Shown here: one piece after another, positions 43,260 through 50,549 of the stretch
Layout of the letters: each line of letters starts with the position of its first letter
Numbering within the stretch: position 1 is the stretch's first letter
Assembly (NCBI GenBank): GCA_020634455.1
Contig: JACKBQ010000001.1
Span: forward strand, 2,046,001-2,110,000
Length of the DNA stretch: 64,000 nt
From: Ardenticatenaceae bacterium
Lineage (GTDB): Bacteria > Chloroflexota > Anaerolineae > Promineifilales > Promineifilaceae
Direction: 5' to 3'
Position numbers and translations under genes: made by a program
Notes under the pieces: model-generated
The model's input: the letters and a program-made list of their open reading frames with translations, nothing else
Databases searched by the model: none
Told to the model about the DNA's origin: nothing

Positions 43260-44927
43260 TTGCAACAGTTGATTAACAAGCGGCGCATAGTTTGGGGCAT
43301 TGTGTGTGCAGTTTTGGCTTGCCTGATTGCTATTTACGTGTTGCCTACCCAAGCAGCGCCAGAACAGGATTTAATGGCCGTTATCCAATCTCATCCGCCC
43401 ATTGCCGATGTTAATGAAACGGCCGTGCTCATAGCCAATCTATCCGCACATGCCCAGGTTGCTGACGATACGGCCTGTCGGCTTTGCCACGCAGATACCG
43501 AACAGAGCGTGACATTCCCCTCTGGTGAATCTGTCTCCGCACAAGTAAATTTGGCTATTTTGGCTAATTCAGCGCATGGCGACACGGCTTCAGATCCACT
43601 GGCGTGTTCAAGCTGCCACCAACCCATAAACAACTATCAGCAGCCGCACGAGCCAATAAGTGCCGACACACTGCGCGAATATGAACTCATGCAATCAGCC
43701 AACTGTGAAACCTGCCACGTGCAGCCTCACATCACCAGCCACCCTGGCCCGGAATCTGAGAACCCGGTAGCCTGTACCGACTGCCACGGTTCACACGATG
43801 TGCTCACTGTGGATGAGTGGCAGGCTGGCGCAGGTACGCAAGCGTGCATCGATTGTCATATTGAACAAGATGTACCTGTTGTGGAGGGCGCTCAATTAAC
43901 AGAGATTATTCAGGCAGGCTTGTTTACCCAAAAGGTGGATAACAGCTACTGCCTGGCTTGCCATAGCCAGGCAGGGCTTACCTACACCTTCGCTAACGGC
44001 GACACGCTTAACCTGACGATTGATGCCAACGCCCTGCACGACTCTGTACATGGTGAAGGCAACTCATGGCAGCCGCTGGCCTGTACAGACTGTCACGAAG
44101 ATGTGCGCTTCCCGCATGAGCCAGTCACAGTGGAAAGCAAACGTGAATACAATTTGGAGCAATATCCGCTGTGCGGCCGTTGCCATGAAACCAATTACGA
44201 TCACACGCTGGACGATGTGCACGGTGCGGCTATTGCAGAAGGTGAAGTGGATGCGGCCGTTTGCACAGATTGCCACGGCGCACACGACACCCCCATACCC
44301 AACGAGCCTCGCGAGCGCATCTCCTACACCTGCGAACAATGCCACAGCACTATCTTCGACGAATACGCCACCAGCGTACACGGCGATGCCCTGCTCAGCG
44401 AAAGCAATCCAGACGTGCCCACCTGCATCAACTGTCACGGCGTACACAACATCTCAGACCCCACCACAGCGCTGTTCCGCATCCGCTCACCCCAACTGTG
44501 TGCTGAATGCCACGCTGATGTGGAACTGATGGAAAAATACGAAATTTCTACTGACGTATTCGACACCTACGTAGCCGACTTCCACGGCACCACCGTGACC
44601 CTGTTCGAGCATCAAGATCCAGAAGTAGAAACTAACAAAGCTGTTTGCTACGACTGCCATGGTGTGCACAACATCAAAGATCCAAATGATCCAGAAGCCG
44701 GCATCAAAGCGAACTTATTAGAAACTTGTCAGCAGTGTCATCCTGACGCATCAGCCAACTTCCCAGACAGTTGGACCAGCCATTTCAAGCCATCATTAGA
44801 ACACAACCCGATGGTTTATCTGGTAAACCTTTTCTACCAAATTGTGATACCCGCTACCGTAGGTTTCTTTGGTTTCATGGTTGCAACCGACATTTACCGC
44901 CGCATTCGCCTACGGCTAAGAGGATAA
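43260..44927 (+). CDS. Fourteen-haem c-type cytochrome, membrane-anchored at both ends
   Basis: About 555 residues. I chose the TTG at 43260 because GGAGG lies 5 bp before it; no ATG is available in the frame. An N-terminal signal/anchor (RRIVWGIVCAVLACLIAIYV) and a C-terminal helix (IVIPATVGFFGFMVATDIY) bracket fourteen CXXCH motifs: CRLCH, CSSCH, CETCH, CTDCH, CIDCH, CLACH, CTDCH, CGRCH, CTDCH, CEQCH, CINCH, CAECH, CYDCH and CQQCH. CHG(A/V/S)H elements recur, typical of NapC/NrfB-like or extracellular-conduit cytochromes. It is 33-45 bp after the octahaem gene and 3 bp before the cytochrome b gene, so it probably takes electrons from the latter. Confidence 0.88.
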   Translation: MQQLINKRRIVWGIVCAVLACLIAIYVLPTQAAPEQDLMAVIQSHPPIADVNETAVLIANLSAHAQVADDTACRLCHADTEQSVTFPSGESVSAQVNLAILANSAHGDTASDPLACSSCHQPINNYQQPHEPISADTLREYELMQSANCETCHVQPHITSHPGPESENPVACTDCHGSHDVLTVDEWQAGAGTQACIDCHIEQDVPVVEGAQLTEIIQAGLFTQKVDNSYCLACHSQAGLTYTFANGDTLNLTIDANALHDSVHGEGNSWQPLACTDCHEDVRFPHEPVTVESKREYNLEQYPLCGRCHETNYDHTLDDVHGAAIAEGEVDAAVCTDCHGAHDTPIPNEPRERISYTCEQCHSTIFDEYATSVHGDALLSESNPDVPTCINCHGVHNISDPTTALFRIRSPQLCAECHADVELMEKYEISTDVFDTYVADFHGTTVTLFEHQDPEVETNKAVCYDCHGVHNIKDPNDPEAGIKANLLETCQQCHPDASANFPDSWTSHFKPSLEHNPMVYLVNLFYQIVIPATVGFFGFMVATDIYRRIRLRLRG

Positions 44928-44930
44928 TTG

Positions 44931-45809
44931 ATGACCAGTACAACACAAGACGTACCTCACGAAGAAAAACAGTATCCTCGCTTTCGCACAATGGCGCGGA
45001 TTGAGCACGCTATCCTGATGGTGAGCTTCACAGTACTGGCAATCACCGGACTGCCCCAAAAGTATGCCCTGCAACCATGGGCCGAGTGGATGATCAACGC
45101 CATGGGCGGCATTGAATCCATCCGCATTATTCACCGCTGGTCTGCTATTGTTCTGGTTATTGGGTCGGTCTACCACATGTTTACCTCAGCGTACCGCTTT
45201 TTTGTAAAGCGTGAGCGTATGCGAATGCTGCCAGCGAAAAAAGATTTGCAAGATGTCATCAAAACCGTCAAGCACAACCTGGGCCTTTCACACGAAGCAC
45301 CCAAAATGGCCAAGTTTAACTTTGGTGAAAAAGTTGAATATTGGGCAGTGGTTTGGGGAACGGCCATCATGGCTCTTACCGGCTTTGTTTTGTGGAACCC
45401 AATTGCAGCTACAGTGCTGCTGCCCGGTCAGTTTATTCCGGCAGCCAAAGCAGCCCACGGGGGCGAAGCACTGTTAGCAGTTTTAAGTATTGTTATTTGG
45501 CACATGTACAATGTGCATATCAAGCATTTCAACCCCAGCATGTTTACGGGCAAATTACCTCGGCACCAAATGGAAGAGGAACACGCTCTAGAATTGGAAC
45601 GTTTGGAGGCCGGTGGGGACCCGTGGCCGGAGCTTTCATTGCCGGTATTACAAAAACGGCAGCGCATTTTTTATGCAATAGCTGCGGTCGTTGGCATTTT
45701 GCTGTTAGCGGGGCTGGTTTGGGCGTTTACATTTGAACAAACCGCCATTGAAACCATTCCGCGAATTACACGAGAAGTATTTGTGCCTTTAAGTACGCCA
45801 TCACCATAG
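44931..45809 (+). CDS. Di-haem membrane cytochrome b (formate dehydrogenase gamma/cytochrome b561-like)
   Basis: A 292-residue integral membrane protein starting at the ATG just after the previous stop. Four membrane helices carry candidate axial histidines: IEHAILMVSFTVLAITGLPQ, IHRWSAIVLVIGSVYHMF, and HGGEALLAVLSIVIWHMYNV with a further HIKHF. A fifth helix is near the C-terminus. Such subunits oxidise quinol and pass electrons across the membrane. Its position between multihaem genes suggests quinol oxidation coupled to the 14-haem cytochrome. Confidence 0.87.
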   Translation: MTSTTQDVPHEEKQYPRFRTMARIEHAILMVSFTVLAITGLPQKYALQPWAEWMINAMGGIESIRIIHRWSAIVLVIGSVYHMFTSAYRFFVKRERMRMLPAKKDLQDVIKTVKHNLGLSHEAPKMAKFNFGEKVEYWAVVWGTAIMALTGFVLWNPIAATVLLPGQFIPAAKAAHGGEALLAVLSIVIWHMYNVHIKHFNPSMFTGKLPRHQMEEEHALELERLEAGGDPWPELSLPVLQKRQRIFYAIAAVVGILLLAGLVWAFTFEQTAIETIPRITREVFVPLSTPSP

Positions 45810-45970
45810 CGTTCCAGTTTTCGCTTTTCTGGTGCGCTATGTGATTTTTGTAGTCATTCGGCGATGTTGGTAAATAAACCAACATCGTCTTTGAACTTTT
45901 TCAGAAAGTATGCAAAGAGGGCTTCTTTTTGCATAAGCTTTCTGAGGAATCCGTTGCAAAGGAGGTTTAT

Positions 45971-48160
45971 ATGTTTTACCCGAAGTACAAAAGCGTTTAC
46001 GTTTTACTCGGGCTTCTGCTGTTTTTGGGTCTAGCTATTGTCGCTTGTAGCCAGGAGCCAGAAACAGTGGAGGTAACACGAGTCGTCGAGGTACAGGTAC
46101 CCGGCGAAGCGGAGACTGTTGAAGTTCCGGTAGAAGTAGAGGTGACACGCGTGGTAGAAGTGATGGTAGAACCAGAAATGGTCGTATCTACTATTCCTTT
46201 TGCCGATCAGTGGGCCGCATCTGGCCATGCTGATGCCAGCGCAGAAGCCTTTATTCATTGGGATGAAGATGATCCGGCTGAAGTACCAACCAACTGTGCC
46301 AAATGCCACAGTACACCTGGTTTCCTCGACTTCTTGGGAGCTGACGGCTCTGCTTTTGGCGCAGTAGATGCAGCAGCTCCTATCGGTACCACGGTTGAGT
46401 GTGAAGCTTGCCACAACGACGTTACGGTGGACCTGGCCAGCGTGGTCTTCCCCTCTGGGGCAGAAATCACTGGCTTGGGACCTGAAGCGCGTTGTATGCA
46501 GTGCCATCAAGGGCGCGCATCCACCGTCTCTGTGAACGACTCCATTGTCAATGCAGGGTTAGACCCGGCAGTAGACATGGATACCGTAAGCGAAGATTTG
46601 GGCTTCACCAACATCCATTACTACGCGGCTGCGGCCACGCAGTTTGGTACCTGGGCTATGGGTGGTTATGAATACGAAGGTCAGGCTTACGATTCCAAGT
46701 TTGACCACGTAGAAGGCTACAACACCTGCGTAAGCTGCCATGACCCGCACACGTTGGAAGTTCAGGTAGATGAATGTACCGTTTGCCATACTGATGCCAC
46801 CAGTGTCGAAGATCTGGTTAACATCCGTATGCCAGGCTCCCTGGTAGATTACGATGGCGACGGCGACATGAGCGAAGGCATTTACTACGAAATTGAAGAC
46901 ATGCGCGCGATTTTGTATGCATCAATGCAGGCATATGCCGCAGAAGTTAGCGGGACGCCGCTCGTCTATGACGATCACAGCTACCCCTACTTCTTCATTG
47001 ATAGCGATGGCAACGGCGAAGTGACTGAAGGCGAAGCTGCGTTCCCCAACGCATATAACGCCTGGACGCCACGCCTGGCTAAAGCTGCCTACAATTACCA
47101 GGCCTCGTTGAAGGATCCTGGCCGGTATGCACATGGTGGCAAGTACATCATCCAGCTAATCTATGATTCAATTGCCGACCTGAACGCCGCGCTCGCCAAT
47201 CCTGTGGATATGGAAGCGTTGCATCGCATTGACCACGGTCACTTTGCTGGTTCTGAAGAAGCGTTCCGTCACTGGGATGAGGATGGCGCAGTATCAGCTA
47301 GCTGTAGCAAATGTCACTCGGCCGCAGGGCTGCCGCTGTTGGCTACGGAAGGGGTATCCATTACCCAACCGACGGCCAATGGCCTGAACTGTGCCACCTG
47401 CCACAGCAGTCTGGAAACGTTTGAGCTGTACACCTTTGATAGTGTAACCTTCCCCAGCGGGGCAACGGTTTCATTTGGTGAAGGTGAGAAGGCTAATACG
47501 TGTATCAACTGTCATCAGGGTCGTTCTTCAACGAGTTCTGTAGATCAAGGCATTGGTGATCTTGGCGACGATGAAATTACCGATGGCTTGCGCTTCCAGA
47601 ATATCCATTACTTTGCTGCTGGTGCAACACTCTTTGGTACGGAAGTAAAGGGTGCTTACGAGTTTGCTGGCAGTGAATATCTGGGTAAGAATGAGCACGT
47701 TGGCGCGTTCGACGATTGTACAGAATGCCATAGCAGCCATGCGCTGGAAGTGAAAGTGGTTGAATGTGCTGAATGTCATGAGAACGTGGAAACGGCCGCA
47801 GATCTGCACGACATTCGTGTTAGTGAAGTGGACTTCGACGGTGACGGCGACGTAACCGAAGGTATTGCAGGCGAAATTAACACCATGGCAGAAATGCTCT
47901 ACACAGCGATGCAGGATTACACCACCGCTGTAGGTGCAGACATGATTGTGTATGATGCGCACGCTTACCCGTACTTCTTCAACGATGCAGGCGACCGTTA
48001 CGCAACCTGGACACCCAGCTTGCTGCGGGCGGCTTACAATTATCAGTATGCCCAGAAGGATCCGGGCGCGTTTGCTCACAATGGCCAGTACATCATTCAG
48101 GTTCTGTATGATACGCTGGTGGAAGTGAACGCAGATGTTTCTGGTATGACACGGCCGTAG
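45971..48160 (+). CDS. Ten-haem c-type cytochrome lipoprotein with internal duplication
   Basis: A 729-residue protein started at 45971 after AAAGGAGGTTTAT. The lipobox AIVAC ends the signal. A Val/Glu-rich stretch with VTRVVEVQVPG and EVEVTRVVEVMVE repeats follows. The rest is two homologous halves, each with five CXXCH motifs: CAKCH, CEACH, CMQCH, CVSCH, CTVCH, then from about residue 423 CSKCH, CATCH, CINCH, CTECH, CAECH. Corresponding segments are AEAFIHWDEDD and EEAFRHWDEDG, CHQGRASTVS and CHQGRSSTSS. Acidic DYDGDGDMSEG and DFDGDGDVTEG loops look like EF-hand-type calcium sites. It ends the redox module and is followed by a terminator. Confidence 0.9.
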   Translation: MFYPKYKSVYVLLGLLLFLGLAIVACSQEPETVEVTRVVEVQVPGEAETVEVPVEVEVTRVVEVMVEPEMVVSTIPFADQWAASGHADASAEAFIHWDEDDPAEVPTNCAKCHSTPGFLDFLGADGSAFGAVDAAAPIGTTVECEACHNDVTVDLASVVFPSGAEITGLGPEARCMQCHQGRASTVSVNDSIVNAGLDPAVDMDTVSEDLGFTNIHYYAAAATQFGTWAMGGYEYEGQAYDSKFDHVEGYNTCVSCHDPHTLEVQVDECTVCHTDATSVEDLVNIRMPGSLVDYDGDGDMSEGIYYEIEDMRAILYASMQAYAAEVSGTPLVYDDHSYPYFFIDSDGNGEVTEGEAAFPNAYNAWTPRLAKAAYNYQASLKDPGRYAHGGKYIIQLIYDSIADLNAALANPVDMEALHRIDHGHFAGSEEAFRHWDEDGAVSASCSKCHSAAGLPLLATEGVSITQPTANGLNCATCHSSLETFELYTFDSVTFPSGATVSFGEGEKANTCINCHQGRSSTSSVDQGIGDLGDDEITDGLRFQNIHYFAAGATLFGTEVKGAYEFAGSEYLGKNEHVGAFDDCTECHSSHALEVKVVECAECHENVETAADLHDIRVSEVDFDGDGDVTEGIAGEINTMAEMLYTAMQDYTTAVGADMIVYDAHAYPYFFNDAGDRYATWTPSLLRAAYNYQYAQKDPGAFAHNGQYIIQVLYDTLVEVNADVSGMTRP

Positions 48161-48211
48161 TTAGCACAGGCGAATGGTTTTGCCATAAGCGTTAACTTTC
48201 GCTAGAAAGAG

Positions 48212-48240
48212 CAGGGGCTGGTTTTGTAAACCAGCCCCTG
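48212..48240 (+). terminator. Rho-independent terminator of the cytochrome module
   Basis: CAGGGGCTGGTTT, TGTA, AACCAGCCCCTG then TTTTGTTTTG. A 12-bp GC-rich stem, about 50 bp after the ten-haem gene. Confidence 0.93.
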
Positions 48241-48259
48241 TTTTGTTTTGTGATAGATT

Positions 48260-49237
48260 TTAGGAGGAAGGTGTGGCGGTTGGCGCGGGTACGGCCGTTG
48301 GCGTTATTTCGCTTGGTAGGGGTGTGGCGGTTTCCCCTGCTGCCTCTTCGGTTTGGGGACCGGCGATGAGCAGGTTGAGTTCATTACTGGCTGCCTGTAA
48401 ATCCTGAGCTACCATGTCCAGATCGGTAGCAAAACCGTCAGCGGCGAGGGTGAGCCGGGTTTGCAAGCGGAGCAAGGCTTGAGCAGCGACGCTTTCTGGC
48501 TCGGCGGTGAGGTGACTGGCGAGGGTGATGGCTTGGATAACGGCCGTTTTCGCCGCATCCAGTTCACCATCTACCAAAGCCAGGCGCGCATTGGTGAGTA
48601 CACCCCAAAGCTGGAGCTGAACCAGGCTTTGCTGCAATTCTGTCGCTTCGCTGTCACGGGCGGCGGCCATTTGGGTGTTTAGAGCGACCAGGCTGTCGTC
48701 TAGCTCACTTAGATGCATCTGGAGTGTGTCTAAATCGCCACCGAGGTCATCAATGCGGCCCCCAGCGCTGTTGAGGTCGCTTTGCAGGGCGACGAGGGCT
48801 GCCTGGACTGATTCTAGCTCGCCAGCCAGATCACCGTTTTGGGCAACGGCCGTTGCTAATTCTGTGTCTAGCGCATCAATTTGGCTGGCTTGTACGGCCG
48901 TATCCTCGACCTGGGCAGCTTGCAAGGTTTCCAGTTGGCGGGTGAGCGTTGCGATTTCGCTTTGTAGCTGGTCAATTTGCACCTGCTGTTCCGGGTCGCC
49001 TGCCGCAAATTCCGCGTTTACCAAATCGCGCAGGGAGTTCAAATTTTGTTCATTGGCCTCAATGCGCATCGTCAGGCTGTCGTTGGAGCGTTGAATTTCT
49101 TGCACGCCCAGGTAGCCTGCATAGCCCAATCCGCCCAGTACGGCCGTTATCAACGCCAAAACAATAAATATCAGCAGCACGGTACGAATAATCCACCAGA
49201 GGCGGCGGCCAAAGCTGCGTGGTTGGTTACTAGTCAT
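48260..49237 (-). CDS. Membrane-anchored coiled-coil protein (325 aa)
   Basis: Start at ATG 49237 after GAGGAGTTAAAA. A short basic N-terminus (RSFGRRLWW), one membrane helix (about 15-42), then a long coiled coil (about 48-200) with heptads such as IDQLQSEIATLTRQLETLQ and QIDALDTELATAVAQ. A helical region and a Pro/Thr-rich tail follow (TPLPSEITPTAVPAPT). The bulk is predicted outside the cytoplasm. No enzyme domain. It is probably cotranscribed with the HhH protein upstream (48 bp gap), which has the same helix/coiled-coil/PT-tail design. Confidence 0.8.
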   Translation of the reverse strand: MTSNQPRSFGRRLWWIIRTVLLIFIVLALITAVLGGLGYAGYLGVQEIQRSNDSLTMRIEANEQNLNSLRDLVNAEFAAGDPEQQVQIDQLQSEIATLTRQLETLQAAQVEDTAVQASQIDALDTELATAVAQNGDLAGELESVQAALVALQSDLNSAGGRIDDLGGDLDTLQMHLSELDDSLVALNTQMAAARDSEATELQQSLVQLQLWGVLTNARLALVDGELDAAKTAVIQAITLASHLTAEPESVAAQALLRLQTRLTLAADGFATDLDMVAQDLQAASNELNLLIAGPQTEEAAGETATPLPSEITPTAVPAPTATPSS

Positions 49238-49285
49238 TTTTAACTCCTCGTGTGTCGTCATGATTTGTTTTACGAACCGGCTAGC

Positions 49286-50449
49286 TTATGGTTGCGGCGC
49301 GGGCGTGTTGGTTGGGAAGGTAAATGGCGTTGCTGTGGGCTGTGGTGTGCGCGTTGGCGCTCCGGTTGGGGTTTCGGTGGGGGGAACGGCCGTCATCGTC
49401 GCTTCAGGTTCTACGGTGGGTGTGTTGCTGCCAAACGGCGTAGGAGTAGGCGTTACCGTCTCGTCCAGTGGAGCAGGCGTCGGCGTGCCGATTTCCAAAT
49501 CGTTTAGCAGGCCACGCAAACCATCCAAAAAAGCAGTGAAGGTGTCGGCTGCCCCGGCAACCTCTTCCAAACGCAGTTCCAAATCTCCAGAGCGGGTAGC
49601 CAAATAGCTGATGTTTTCTTCATTGTCGGCCATCTGCGCGTTGAGGGTTTGGTTGGCGGTAGTAAATTCATCTTGTAACGCCTGGTTACTGGCCGCTTCT
49701 TCGGTGGCCGCAAAGCTGACGCGGGTTGTAAGCTGGTTTAGCTCTTGAGTGCGGGAGATGATTTCGGTGTCTAGCTGCTGACGAATGGCGGCGTCTGATT
49801 CGGCAAAAGTGAGGCTGCCATTGTTGAGGGCGGCTAAAATAGCCAGCGTAAGTACCGCGCCTAAAATGGCGCCAAAGGTAGCCCCCAGCAGGGTACTTAC
49901 GCAGCCGCGCCGCTGGGCTTTAGCTTCCCAATCACCATTTTGCGGGGGCGGCGCGATGGAGTGGGGTTCGGGTGTGGCTTCCCTTTGGGGGGGTGAGGGT
50001 TCAGGGGCTGGGGGGGATGGGACAACGGCCGTTTCCACCCTATCTGCTACTATTGCCGATTCTTCGACCATCTCAGGCTCCGGTTCCGCTTCGGCAACGG
50101 GAAGTTCCTCAACCGCCACGGGGTCGCTCTCTGGCGCGGCGGGGGCCACTTCTGCGGGCAGCAAGCCGTCTGGCGGTGCTGGGGCATCCAGCAAGAGGGT
50201 TTCTTCGGGGGCAGATTGTTGAGTGGGAACGGCCGTTGCTTCCCCAACCTCCCCCACCGTCACAAACACCTCAAAGCCCCGCACCATCTTCTCAGAAATG
50301 CCCGGCACTGCCGCCAGCTCAATCACCTCTTCAAACGGATGCACCGTCTGGCGATAAACGACGATGCGCTCCGCCAGCGCTGGCCCAATGCCAGAAATAG
50401 TCGTCAACGCCGCCACATCCGCCACATTGATATTAATTTTTTCGCTCAT
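49286..50449 (-). CDS. Helix-hairpin-helix plus transmembrane coiled-coil protein (387 aa)
   Basis: Residues 1-65 form a ComEA-type double helix-hairpin-helix (INVADVAALTTISGIGPALA, then VIELAAVPGISEKMVRGFEV). An acidic Pro-rich linker (about 70-175) follows, then a membrane helix (about 180-210, LGATFGAILGAVLTLAILAA). A coiled coil (about 215-310) and a Thr/Pro-rich tail complete it. No signal peptide precedes the HhH, so this domain is predicted in the cytosol, the reverse of ComEA. It pairs with the coiled-coil protein downstream. A role in tying DNA or a protein partner to the envelope is a guess. Confidence 0.8.
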   Translation of the reverse strand: MSEKININVADVAALTTISGIGPALAERIVVYRQTVHPFEEVIELAAVPGISEKMVRGFEVFVTVGEVGEATAVPTQQSAPEETLLLDAPAPPDGLLPAEVAPAAPESDPVAVEELPVAEAEPEPEMVEESAIVADRVETAVVPSPPAPEPSPPQREATPEPHSIAPPPQNGDWEAKAQRRGCVSTLLGATFGAILGAVLTLAILAALNNGSLTFAESDAAIRQQLDTEIISRTQELNQLTTRVSFAATEEAASNQALQDEFTTANQTLNAQMADNEENISYLATRSGDLELRLEEVAGAADTFTAFLDGLRGLLNDLEIGTPTPAPLDETVTPTPTPFGSNTPTVEPEATMTAVPPTETPTGAPTRTPQPTATPFTFPTNTPAPQP

Positions 50450-50549
50450 TGTCTGCTCCTTCGCAATTTATTCAAGCCAACCCGTGTTCCTCCCGTGGAC
50501 TCAAATTAGCCTGGAAAGTTTGCTAAATTGTACCATGTTACGCAACCGG

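Noticed and set aside
43260..48160. Nitrite reductase NrfA or hydroxylamine oxidoreductase
   Set aside because: No CXXCK motif, no P460-type Tyr signature and haem numbers do not fit.
49286..50449. ComEA competence protein
   Set aside because: The HhH lies at the N-terminus before the membrane helix with no signal peptide, the opposite of ComEA, and no comEC is near.
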